64,000 nucleotides of DNA. Origin: Agapanthus africanus (Eukaryota > Streptophyta > Magnoliopsida > Asparagales > Amaryllidaceae). Location of the stretch: the NCBI GenBank assembly GCA_030015575.1, contig JASDDO010000028.1, positions 23,911,154-23,975,153 on the forward strand, written 5' to 3'. Shown piece by piece: positions 46,141-56,471 of the stretch. The position numbers and the translations under genes are program-made. Positions within the stretch are counted from its first letter, which is position 1; each line of letters starts with the position of its first letter. Below the pieces are notes generated by a model. That model had not been told where the DNA came from. It ran no database searches and saw only the letters and a program-made list of their open reading frames with translations.

Positions 46141-46957
46141 AACTGGAACATTAGAGCCCTCAAATGCTCTTTTGTCGGATCTAAACGATCCCGTTTAAGT
46201 TGATCTTAGCCTTAAAAATGGCTAACGTATCCTTAAACCTTTCAAACAGACTGGACTATAGATCCCCTCCAATTAACTCTGGTTCAAGGGTACATCTCTG
46301 AACTCCTCTGATATATGTCGTTGTAATCCTTCAACGTCGTCAGAGAGGTGATGGGTCCCGACGGCCATACATACGATGGACCACTATGTCCCTAAACTGG
46401 AACAATAGAGCCGAAACGCTCTTTTGTCGGATCTAAATGATCCCGTTAAGTTGATCTTAGTCTCAAATCAGACTAACGTATCCTTAACAAACGTTTAAGT
46501 TGATCTTAGCCTCAAATATGGCTAACGTGTCCTTAAACCAAACCCCCAAACCCAAATCTAAGAAAATACGGATTTGGACTAATCCACGTCCTACGGGCGA
46601 CTACATAAATTAGTCTCCGTATACAATCCACGGGCAACCACAAACAAAACAAACACCCACGACACGAAGTGACCAGCTGGAGAAGGAGAAAGTTGTTACC
46701 GCGATGCGGTAGCGTAATTAACTGCAGGGGCTTGCGCCTGCAGGGAAGAGCGTCCCCACAATCAAAAACCCCTCAAACGAGGGGGAATCTGACGAAGTCT
46801 GCTACATCGGACGCATCCGTCTAAACCTCCGATGCACGGTGCCATAAATCAACATGGCATCTTCGGAGAGGTGGACGGATAGCACCAATTAGCATCTGCC
46901 CCGAATCTCAGGCAAGGCATTCCATGTCTCGGCCGCTGTTCGGAGGGGAACAGATTC

Positions 46958-46976
46958 TGGCACGCCCGGTGGGACC
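46958..46976 (+). other. Primer-binding site of family B
   Basis: TGGCACGCCCGGTGGGACC, five bases after the 5' LTR. One base differs from the family A site. The tRNA was not identified. Confidence 0.75.
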
Positions 46977-47035
46977 TTTTCCTCTTTCCACTCCACACTT
47001 TGTGTGTCGTGTTCGCGAACGAATCGCGGTTTGAT

Positions 47036-50000
47036 ATGGTTGCCTGTGGATTCAAGATACTAAGATTTGGTGTCTTGCTCCGTGCAGAAATCAGAAGATC
47101 GATGGCTTCAAAATGCACTGCCTGCAACTGCAACTCTCGCTCGGTCCTTGCTGGAGGAGTGACTTATGGGCCCCAAGCGGCCTCCCTTTTCAAGATGCCA
47201 GCGGAGCAGGTAACTCAGGCCACCACTGGATTATTCTTCGGGACCATGCTCCCACCGTTGAGCTTCAATGCCACAATGACATCGCAAGAAGCTCCAAAGA
47301 AGTCGGTCTTTGATCGACTTACCACTGCCGTGACCCCTCTCAACGGGTCGCCCGGCTTCAATACGTCAGTTTTCAACGGACTGGGCCAGAACATCAGCAA
47401 ACCCGCGATACCCGAAGCTGCCATCCCAAAGCGGATTGCTATCCCGGCTCAAGCGGACGAAATTATTGGAAAGGCTCCTCCTTCCAAGAAGTCAATTTTT
47501 ACAAGGCAGGCTATTCCGGTTGCTGCTCCAGGCGAGATCCTCAAAGCTGCTTCTCCTACCCAGAGGTCTGTCTTTGACAGATTAGACATTGCTTCTCAAC
47601 GGGTGTTAGTCTTCGACAGGCTAGCACCAATAACGGTCTCTCCTCAAAGCAGGGGGAATGACGAAGTCTCCCCTACGGCCGAAACAACTCCATCCGCACG
47701 ACACGCTCGACGTCGCCACTGGCGCCGAGTAAGGAAGGCTGGGGACAACTCCCCCTCTGGATTTACTCCACCAGCTCCAACGGTGGGGATCGATGCTGCT
47801 GTTCCAACCGGGAACAGCTTTGAATTGCTGAACACGGTGCGCAGAAACTCTCCTACCGCCGTACTAAAAAGATCCCCTCCTCCGGTGGGAAACGTTGCGA
47901 AAGCCAAGCCAGAACATTCCTCTCAGCGGCTGTCCTCTAAAATCTACAAGGTCTGGCGCCAAGTCCAAGACTCGGTGATTGATCGAAATTTCTCCCGCCA
48001 GCAGAAGAAGCTGAAGGCCCGGCAGGAAGAAAACCGTCCTGTTAAGCCGCAAAAAGCAACGGCTACTTGGGCGCCCACTACAACGACCCCCTCAACTTCA
48101 ACCACTCAAAAGAAAAGGAGTCCGCAAAAAGCCCCTATGAACATGGTGAACCGTAAACGCCCTGAGGGCATGGTGGTGCACACTGTTTATATGGCTTCTG
48201 GAAAAGAGGAAAGCCGTGCATCGACGGGTCACCGACCGCTCACCCGATCCGTAACGAAAGCCCAGGAGCAACAACAAAAGCTTCAGGAAATGATGACTAC
48301 AATGGCTGCACTCACTGAGCCAAAAGAAAGCTCCGAAACGTCTTCGGATGAGCGTTAAGAACAAGAAACCGACGCTGACTTTTTACGCAGAGTCCTCGAA
48401 AAGAAGGACAAAGAAGCCGCAGAGCAAGCGGCTAACATAAAACAAATGGCGCTTCTTTTCCAAGATGTGGTAGGGATGATGATCCGGCAAGATCCTCCTG
48501 CTGAAGATCCTCCGATTGTCCTTGAAGATGACAAAGGAGAGACATCGAATCCTCCTTCGGCTCTTTTAGCTGCCAAGGAAGAAACCATTTCCAAGGCCGC
48601 ACTGGATGACCATATAGCTCAGCAAATACGAGCTCACCAGGCAAATGAAGCGGCTGGGCAAATTGTTAGAACCGGACGACCGTATCCGAGATGGTATGAC
48701 CAAATCAGTTACCCGCCAGGATATACGATCCCTAAATTCCATGTATATAAAGGGACGGGGAATCCCCATCAGCATGTCGCTCAATTCAGGGCCTTATGCG
48801 GCAATACTGGAGGCGATGACAAATTGTTACTACGACAATTCGTCGGCAGCTTAGCAGAAACAGCCTTTGAATGGTATTCGGAGCTACCTGACGACTCTGT
48901 CAAAATATTTGCAGAGATGGAGCTGCTGTTTACACAGAGATTCGCGAGTGCTAGTGGACGCACCCCGATAACATCACTGATTAATGCCAGGATAAGGCCA
49001 GGCGAAACGTGGGTCCAATACGCAACACGATGGCGGAACCTATGGTCGAAAAGCGAACAACGCATAGAAGAGGCTCCTGCAGTAGGCATGTTCGTGGGCA
49101 CTCTTGACCCTCAAGCGGCCATCTCCCAGTTCATGATGTTTTTCAAGCCGACCACCTTCCAGGCCTTGATTGACAAGCTGGCCCAAATGGACCAGATGGG
49201 CCATAAGCCTTCTTCTTCAAAGACAGAGCCTTGGAATGAAAAGGGGAAAGGGAAGGCAACCTTCGTTGCCAATACTCAGCAACGGCCGAGCAGCTTAAAG
49301 CCGGTTGTCCGTCAAAACAATATGCGTCCACGCCCATCCCTCGAGGAGAGACTGGGACGTCCTTACTCATTTCCTCAGGACAAAACGAGAAGACTGTTCG
49401 AGCTGGCAATACGCAACAAACTCATCAATCTGCCGAATCCAAAACGACCGTTGCAGCCAGGCGATGTCAGCGATCCCAATTATTGCCCTTACCACCAAGC
49501 GGTAAGCCATCCAATCGAAGATTGCTTCGTCTTTAAGGGATGGATCGAGGACCAGTACCTACAAGGCAAGTTTGCGCTGTCTGAAAAGTGGAAGGTAAAC
49601 CCACCACAGCCGCACACTCCAAAGAAGACGGACACACCGGGGGCAAGTTGCCACATGATCTCTCACTCATTGATAGATGATGAAGAGGCCTCTTGCACCG
49701 AGAAACCGAGGGCGGGGCCTGAACCAGAACTTCTGTGGCCATCAGACGAGATGATCGATGCCTTCCTGAACGAAGCCCGTCTTAAAAGCAAAGCTGATCG
49801 AGAGCGCGAGATGGCCATATTCGAGAAAGCCAAACGCCGGCGACTAGATGAAAGGGTCGAAACACTCCCACCGGATGAAAGTACATCCGCCGCAAATAAA
49901 AGCAGGATCAAGACAAGGAAACGATTCGCCAAAGCCATAGCAATGGGGATGAGGCCGCCCTCTTTCAGAAAAAATTCTCCTGGTGGTATACATTTTGATG

Positions 50001-50818
50001 AAACGGACGTACACCCTAACTTCTGCTTATATCATCAGAAGATCGTACATCCTACTGAAGACTGCAACTCTTTTAAGTGTTGGTGGCAAGGGTATGTCGC
50101 TCACAGGCAACACTTCAACAGGACAAAGCGTGAAGCTCGTAGACAGCGAAAAAATACGACAGATGAGCATAAAGGAGTTGCCGGCAATTGTCATAGGGAC
50201 GAGCCTGGGGGATCACGAGTTCTCACCTTTGGAAGCGATTCTGATGAAGAAGCCGCTCTTAACCCTCTCTTCAAGGAACTCATTTCTAAAACAAAAAAAT
50301 TGGAGAGTTGCGAGATTGTTCAGCCGTACAATCTCACGCTACCCGGAAAGAATCTCGGACCCGCAAACGACGGAGCAAACGAAATGAGAAAGGAAAAGGA
50401 AAAAACGGCCTTTGTTGCCAATACTCAACAACAGCCGAGTAACCCGAGACCGTTTTGTCGTCAAAACAACAAGCCGCGATACCTCAATGAGAAGTTGAAA
50501 CGTCCTTACTCATTTCCCAAAGATAAAACAAAGAGATTGTTCGAGCTAGCAGTGCGCAGCGGGCTTATCACTCTGCCAGATCCAAAACGTCTATTGCAAC
50601 CAGGTGACGTTAACAATCCTAACTATTGTCCCTACCACAGATTAATGGGTCACCCACTCGACAATTGCTACGTCTTCAAAAACTGGGTTGAAGACCAATG
50701 CCAACAGGGCAAGTTCGCGCTGCCCGAAAAGTGGAAAGTAAACCCGCCACATCAACATGCTTCGAAAAAGGTGGATATGCCGGGGGCATCATGCTCATTC
50801 ATAGGAAAAGCCACATAG
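47036..50818 (+). CDS. gag: Gag polyprotein of family B (one in-frame stop)
   Basis: Structural capsid/nucleocapsid protein. The frame runs from ATG 47036 (or 47102, the start of the conserved MASKCTACN block) to TAG 50818, with one TAA at 48356-48358. N-terminal part: GGVTYGPQAAS and three KKSVFDRL/SVFDRL-type repeats (47300-47620). Middle: RRHWRRVRKAG, a Gln-rich coil (48250-48440), then the capsid core with RQFVGSLAETAFEWY and LLFTQRF (48830-48950). C-terminal half: three CX2HX4HX4C knuckles near 49483, 50024 and 50627. A segment of about 135 residues with KATFVANTQQ, RPYSFP and a knuckle occurs twice (49240-49650 and 50395-50805). At about 1,238 codons it is far longer than usual Gag. No pol frame follows. 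The stop may be a mutation or may be tolerated through trans-complementation. Confidence 0.88.
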
Positions 50819-50945
50819 ACCGAAATGTCGTTAAACTAACGATGGACCACTATGTCCTAAAACTGGCGTCGGACCGAAACGTCCTTAAACTAACGGCGGA
50901 CCGCAATGTCCTAAAACTTGCAAATGACCGAAACGTCGTTAAAAT
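50819..50945 (+). repeat. GGAC-N6-GTCC array after gag
   Basis: About six units with loops CACTAT, CGAAAC and CGCAAT, separated by TTAAACTA or TAAAACT; starts directly at the gag stop. Same unit as in the LTR array. Confidence 0.75.
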
Positions 50946-50982
50946 ACTATCAACCCGCGGCATCATCAGGCTGGCGTGGTTT

Positions 50983-51292
50983 AAAAAAAAAAAAAAAAAA
51001 AAAAAAAGAAGCAAGAAAAAAAAAACGGTATGTCCATAAGCAAAATGGGCACGGATTAAAACCCGAAAGGGCTCCGTGAGTAAAAACAGCAGGGCTACCG
51101 GCGAGTGTTCGTGAAAACCCGAAAGGGCGCGACCTCGTCTAAAAAAAAAATAATAAAAAAAAAAATAATAAAACGGTATGTCCATAAGCAAAATGGGCAC
51201 GGATGAAAAAACCGAAAGGGCTCCGTGAGTAAAAACAGCAGGGCTACCGGCGAGCGTTTGTGAAAACCCGAAAGGGCGCAACCTCGTTAAAA
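50983..51292 (+). repeat. Poly-A run and duplicated CCGAAAGGGC module
   Basis: A run of 25 A (50983-51007) and A-rich stretches separate two copies of a 119-bp module (51027-51145 and 51174-51292) with ACCCGAAAGGGCTCCGTGAG and CAGGGCTACCGGCGAG. Within it, CCGAAAGGG occurs twice. Confidence 0.8.
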
Positions 51293-51296
51293 GACA

Positions 51297-51468
51297 CTTA
51301 CATGATCCTCTCGACCTTGTAAGGAGAAACCACCTGCGTGAGATCCTTACGACTCACAAGGGAGCAACACACTTAGGGATCCTCACGATTCCTAAGGAGA
51401 AATTACACTTGCGAGATCCTCACGACTCGTAAGGAGAACTCTCTTATGGGACCCTCACGGCTCATAAG
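51297..51468 (+). repeat. Stem-loop array 1
   Basis: Five stem-loops of 22-28 bp, each with the loop ATCCTCACGA or a near match and followed by AGGAGAA. Arms: CTTACA/TGTAAG, GTGAG/CTCAC, CTTAGG/CCTAAG, CTTGCGAG/CTCGTAAG, CTTATG/CATAAG. Arms differ yet stay complementary. Confidence 0.8.
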
Positions 51469-51564
51469 ATTTGAAAGTCTTAAATTACAGAGACCTGAAC
51501 CTGTTCTTAAGCAACCCCCACAACCTTCGATATTGCCCTACAAGGGGCTCAATACTGACCCTTG

Positions 51565-51585
51565 TATACAATCCACGGGCGCGAA
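51565..51585 (+). other. GTATACAATCC motif (internal)
   Basis: CTTGTATACAATCCACGGGC. Similar sites: 46618 and 59761 (LTRs), 52455 (CCTGTATACAATCCAGGGGC) and 55848 (decayed). Flanking bases can pair (CCCTG/CAGGG at 52455; CCGT/ACGG in the LTR). Confidence 0.7.
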
Positions 51586-51646
51586 TAAACATTTCCCCTA
51601 ACAAGTCTCATCCGTGATTATGGATATGCTTGTACAGCAAACAACC

Positions 51647-51820
51647 CTTGTAAGTCCTCTCGACTTATAAGCAGAAAACCCTTTTGTAAGATCCTTACGA
51701 CTTACAGGGGAACGTACACTTAGGAATCCCCACGATTCCTAAGGAGAAAACACACCTACAAGATCCTCACGACTTGTAGGGAGAAACACCTTCGTGGGAC
51801 CCTTACGACCCATAAAGTCA
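51647..51820 (+). repeat. Stem-loop array 2
   Basis: Five stem-loops: arms CTTGTAAG/CTTATAAG, TGTAAG/CTTACA, CTTAGGAAT/ATTCCTAAG, CTACAAG/CTTGTAG and a weaker CGTGGG/CCCATA. Loops as in array 1. In copy 1 the CTACAAG/CTTGTAG stem reads CTACGAG/CTCGTAG, a paired change. Confidence 0.8.
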
Positions 51821-52904
51821 AAAGCCTTAGTCGACGGGATCCTAACCCTGTTTGCTAAGCCACCTTTGTTCAACATCGACAGAGGCAAATGATGATTCGC
51901 TCCTGGCAATATCCCAGTTGTAGCGATGCTGATGCCTGAACCGGTATCAAATTCCAAGTCCTTTCAGAGGCAAATGATGATTCGCTCCTGGCAATATCCC
52001 AGTTGCAGCGATACTGATGCCTAAACCGATATCAAATTCCAAGTCCTTTCATGGCAAATGATGATTCGCTCCTGGCTATATTCCAGTCGCAGCGATGCTG
52101 ATGCTGAGATTGGCACCAGATTCCAAGTTCCACACTCGCGAGAAAAAATCAGCGAGCCAAAAAAAAAATGCATACGAAATAGCCGAAATGATGGGGCAAC
52201 TTGCAAACAAAATCAGCAAGTAAAAATGTATGCATGAAAAATAGCCGAAATGATTGGGCAACTCGCAATAAAAAGCAGCGAGTAAAAAGAAAAAATAGCC
52301 GAAATGATTGGACACCGCGAAAAATAGCCGAAATGATTGGGCAATCGCGATTTTTGCGATATAAAAAGCTGAAATGATAAAGCATCGCGGAAAGAATAAA
52401 AAAAAATGAAAGAATGAAACTTTTGCCCTACAGGTGAAATCACATCGATCCCTGTATACAATCCAGGGGCACAGATAAAAAGGGAACCATACCTTCCCAA
52501 CAGGCTCCATCAGAAAGCGGAGCCAAATCTCGATGGTTAATAGACAACCTAGAGACAATCTCGACATTTATCGCAATATTGCAGACATAATGTCAACAAA
52601 CGAAGCAAAAAGAAGATCCCGAGCTTCAAGGTCTCGACGTCAACATCGACAACTTAGAGATCACCAACGGCGTTTCTCCTCACTCCAGCCAGATGCAGAC
52701 ATGACGTCAACAATCGACCTCAGAGTCGCAACGAAACGGAACCATGGAAAAGTCCTTAGTTCCAAATCTCAATGGCCACATCTACAGCCTGGAGACCAAC
52801 AACGGCGTGCCTCCTCATTCCAGCAGGACACAGATGTTACACCATCAAGCAGAGCGATGGCAAAATCCCAACTCCGTGAAATACGGATATAATCAACAAA
52901 ATTC
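51821..52904 (+). other. Non-coding region with GATGATTCGCTCCTGGC and AAATAGCCGAAATGATTGGG repeats
   Basis: Three copies of a 75-90 bp block with AAATGATGATTCGCTCCTGG (51885-52090), then five or six AAATAGCCGAAATGATTGGG words (52170-52370) alternating with small inverted repeats such as CTCGC/GCGAG. The GTATACAATCC motif is at 52455. Minisatellite-like single units at 52530-52890. No gene. Confidence 0.7.
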
Positions 52905-54110
52905 CTGGTGACATGGAACACGGATAACGTCACTCTTTGACCCCGTGGAAAACGTCCAGAGCGGATCCTGGTCCTCGCAGAACACGGCAGTGAACCCGTG
53001 CGAAGCATCCAGAGCGGAGCCTAGTCCTCGCCTAACGCGGCAGTGAACCCGTATGAAGCATCTAGTGCAAAATTCCTGGTCACGTGGAACGCGGATAACG
53101 TCACTCTTCGACCCCGTGGAAAACGTCCAGAGCGGATCCTGGTCCTCGCAGAACACGGCAATGAACCCGTGTGAAGCATCCAGAGCGGAGCCTAGTCCTC
53201 GCCTAACGCGGCAGTGAACCCGTGTGAAGCATCTAGTGCAAAATTCCTGGTCACGTGGAACGCGGATAACGTCACTCTTTGACCCCGTGGAAAACGTGCA
53301 GAGCGGATCCTGGTCCTCGCAAAGCACGGCAGTGAACCCGTGTGAAGCATCCAGAGCGGAGCCTAATCCTCGCCTAACGCGGCAGTGAAACCGTGTGAAG
53401 CATCTAGTGCAAAATTCCTGGTCACGTGGAACGCGGATAACGTCACTCTTTGACCCCGTGGAAAACGTCCAGAGCGGATCCTGGTCCTCGCAGAGCACGG
53501 CAGTGAACCCGTGCGAAGCATCCAGAGCGGAGCCTAGTCCTCGCCTAACGCGGCAGTGAAACCGTGTGAAGCATCTAGTGCAAAATTCCTGGTCACGTGG
53601 AACGCGGATAACGTCACTCTTTGACCCCGTGGAAAACGTCCAGAGCGGATCCTGGTCCTCGCAGAGCACGGCAGTGAACCCGTGCGAAGCATCCAGAGCG
53701 GAGCCTAGTCCTCGCCTAACACGGCAGTGAAACCGTGTGAAGCATCTAGTGCAAAATTCCTGGTTACGTGGAACACGGATAACGTCACTCTTTGACCCCG
53801 TGGAAAACGTCCAGAGCGGATCCTGGTCCTTGCAGAGCATGGCAGTGAACCCATGCGAAGCATCCAGAGTGGAGCCTAGTCCTCGCCTAACGCGGCAGTG
53901 AAACCGTGTGAAGCATCTAGTGCAAAATTCCTGGTCACGTGGAACGCGGATAACGTCACTCTTTGACCCCGTGGAAAACGTCCAGAGCGGATCCTGGTCC
54001 TCGCAGAGCACGGCAGTGAACCTGTGCGAAGCATCCAGAGCGGAGCCTAGTCCTCGCCTAACGCGGCAGTGAAACCGTGTGAAGCACCTAGAGCAAAATT
54101 CCTGGTCACG
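52905..54110 (+). repeat. 171-bp minisatellite
   Basis: About seven units of 171 bp with TTCCTGGTCACGTGGAACGC and GTCCAGAGCGGATCCTGGTC; units are over 95 percent alike by eye. Because 171 is divisible by three, a 434-codon reverse frame stays open across it; this is not a gene. Confidence 0.92.
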
Positions 54111-54234
54111 TGGAACGCGGACAACGTCACTCTTCGATCCCGTGGGAAACATCCAGAGCGGATCCTGGTCCTCACACCAACATGGAGTGATCACCACCGC
54201 GACATTCGTCTCGATACAGCAGACGCGATACCAG

Positions 54235-55400
54235 CAAATGAAGCGAAGGCCAAATTCCTAGTTTCAGGGTCTTAACGGCAAGTCATATAAAGCCTGAAAG
54301 ACAATTGGAGATCATCTCGCACCAGCGCGGAGTGGTCACCACCTCGACGATCGTCTCGATACAGCAGATGAAATGTCACCTCAGCGTTCTTCCCCCAACA
54401 GGATTCGGACGCGCCAGAGCAAACGAAGCGAAGGCCAAATTCCTAGCTTCAGGGTCTTGACGGTAACTCATATAAAACCGAAAAGACAATCGGAGATCAT
54501 CTCACACCAGCGCGGAGTGGTCACCACCTCGACATTCGTCTCGATACAGCAGATGAAATGTCACCCCAGCGTTCTTCCCCCAGCAAGATTCGGACGCGCC
54601 AAAGCAAACGAAGCGAAGGCCAAATTCCTAGCTTCATACGTCTTGACGGCAAGTCATATAAAGCCTGAAAGACAATCGGAGATCATCTCACACCAGCGCG
54701 GAGTGGTCACCACCTCGACGATCGTCTCGATACAGCAGATGAAATGTCACCCCAGCGTTCTTCCCCCAGCAAGATTCGGACGCGCCAGAGCAAACGGAGC
54801 GAAGGCCAAATTCCTAGCTTCAGGGTCTTGACGGCAAGTCATATAAAGCCTGAAAGACAATCAGAGATCATCTCACACCAACATGGAGTGATCACCACCT
54901 CGACGTTCGTCTCGACACAGCAGACGCAACATCACCGAAAGGAGCAACGGCAAAATCCCTAGTTCCAAACCTCGACGGTTCACCAGCAACCTAGAGACAA
55001 CCATGACATTCGTCTCGATACAGAGGACGCGATGCCAGCAAACGAAGCGAAGGCCAAATTCCTAGCTTCAGGGTCTTAACGGCAAGTCATATAAAGCCTG
55101 AAAGACCACCGGAGATCATCCCAGTGTGGAGTGGTCACCACCTCGACATTCGTCTCGATACAGCAGACGCAACATCACCAAAAGGAGCAACGGCAAAATC
55201 CCTAGTTCCAAACCTCGACGGTTCACCAGCAACCTAGAGACAACCACGACATTCGTCTCGATACAGAGGACGCAATGCCAGCAAACGAAGCAAAGGCCAA
55301 ATTCCTAGCTTCAGGGTCTTAACGGCAAGTCATATAAAGCCTGAAAGACTATCGGAGATCATCCCACACCAGCGCGGAGTGGTTATGACTCATCGGGGCT
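54235..55400 (+). repeat. 185-bp minisatellite
   Basis: About six units of roughly 185 bp with GAAGGCCAAATTCCTAGCTT and TCACCACCTCGACATTCGTC, more varied than the 171-bp array, with a second unit type near 54950-55250. Confidence 0.85.
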
Positions 55401-55903
55401 CTCCAAAATGAGCCTAACCTCAAGTGAAAAGCGGCATGGCAAATTCCTAGCGCTTGCTCTTCCCACGGTCAAACTGCCAAGGAGGATTGCTTGAAGACGT
55501 CTTGTCCAGCCCCCGAAGGGATCAGAGACACGGCAGTCGCAGGGCTACTCGAACAGCACAATTGCCTATCGAGGAATACATCAGCTCATGCGACGGTACG
55601 ACGGCCAACACCCTAAGTACCACAGACCCTAACGGACTTCTGTCGTAAAGAGCAGAGGTTAACTGTGACGTTAGGATATTCTTGCGAGATCTGCTCGATT
55701 CGTTTCGACTCGTGAGGAAAATGATGTCTTTGCGAGAACTTCTTGATTCGTCTCGACTCGTGAGATAAAGCCTTAGGCGGTAGGGATTAAAAAACCTGTT
55801 TCCTAAGCACTGGGATCCTGCAAGTCGGCCCAAAATGGTCTCTTGCATACTATCCACGGGTCTCACTCTCCGAAGTCGAATTTCGACAAGGAGGGGAACA
55901 ACC
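55401..55903 (+). other. Non-coding single-copy part of family B
   Basis: Matches 19970-20450 of copy 2 in reverse. Contains TCGACTCGTGAG repeats that resemble the source of the 131-bp minisatellite of copy 2, and a decayed GTATAC-type motif at 55845. No gene. Confidence 0.65.
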
Positions 55904-56079
55904 GCTTACGGGTCCTCTCGACTCGTAAGAGGGAAAAATTCTCTCATAAGATCCTTACGACTTATAAGAGAAAACACACTTAGGAATCCTCACGATTCCT
56001 AAGGAGAAAATACACCTACGAGATCCTCTCGATCCGTAGGGAGAAAAGTCTTTATGAGACCCTCATGGCTCATAAAGTT
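55904..56079 (+). repeat. Stem-loop array 3
   Basis: Five stem-loops: arms CTTACG/CGTAAG, CTCATAAG/CTTATAAG, CTTAGGAAT/ATTCCTAAG, CTACG/CGTAG, TTTATGAG/CTCATAAA, with loops ATCCTTACGA, CCTCACG and close variants. Corresponds to 19786-19958 of copy 2. Confidence 0.8.
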
Positions 56080-56428
56080 GAAAAGTCTTAGGTGGCAGAT
56101 CCTAACCCTGTCTCCTAAGCCATCACTGCCCTGCAAAGAGGTCAAGATGGACCATCTATGAGCCACACTCGCCAAAGCTACATGCCACTGAAATGGAAAA
56201 GCTACTCATGAGCATATAAACTACATCACTCCAGAGTAAGATATAAAGAGATAGAAGGGTGCGGCTCATGGAGTTAAGGGTTTGGAACTATATCTCTTAA
56301 GAGTCGAGATTTGAGTCAATGATAAATGACGACGCTTGTGTCCGCTCGTTATCTTCTCAGATCAAGATTCTGAAAGTAATATACCAACCCGAAACTGGTC
56401 ATACGCTATGCATTACTTTGCACTACTT
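56080..56428 (+). other. Terminal non-coding segment before the polypurine hairpin
   Basis: Matches 19443-19785 of copy 2 in reverse. No repeat or gene seen. Confidence 0.6.
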
Positions 56429-56471
56429 CACCCACGTAAATACTTACGTGGGCAAAGTAGTGGGGGGCATT
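56429..56471 (+). other. Hairpin and polypurine tract of family B
   Basis: Arms CACTACTTCACCCACGTAA and TTACGTGGGCAAAGTAGTG (17 of 19 pairs), loop of four or five bases, running straight into GTGGGGGGCATT and the LTR start TGTTCCC. The purine tract is the expected primer for plus-strand synthesis. Confidence 0.8.

Larger units (their letters stand above)
43329..46952 (+). repeat. 5' LTR of family B
   Basis: 3,624 bp. U3 (43329-about 44045) carries paired CACGTG units and the TATA box. R/U5 is a chain of short inverted-repeat arrays: GAGAATT/AATTCTC words (44085-44545), CACGTG pairs (44570-45365), AGTGTT/AACACT words (45380-45565), GGAC-N6-GTCC units (45812-46140), then two ACGTCGTCAGAGAGGT blocks, GTTGATCTTAG repeats and the GTATACAATCC motif (46618-46634). 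It begins and ends with a 7-bp inverted repeat. Confidence 0.95.

Noticed and set aside
49983-50387. 134-codon forward frame, and its relatives at 3402-3773 and 28778-29050
   Set aside because: Out-of-frame shadow of the Gag C-terminal region; the true frame has the knuckles and is the one conserved between copies.
50983-51007. Poly-A run as a retroposon tail or polyadenylation trace
   Set aside because: No target duplication or retroposon body next to it; lies between gag and repeated modules.
51297-51468. CRISPR-like appearance of short repeats with variable parts
   Set aside because: Repeats are 40-bp stem-loops without uniform direct repeats or spacers, within a plant retrotransposon.
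52893-54197. 434-codon reverse-strand frame
   Set aside because: It spans the 171-bp minisatellite; the period is 57 codons, so a stop-free frame repeats automatically. No domain, and the opposite orientation to the element.
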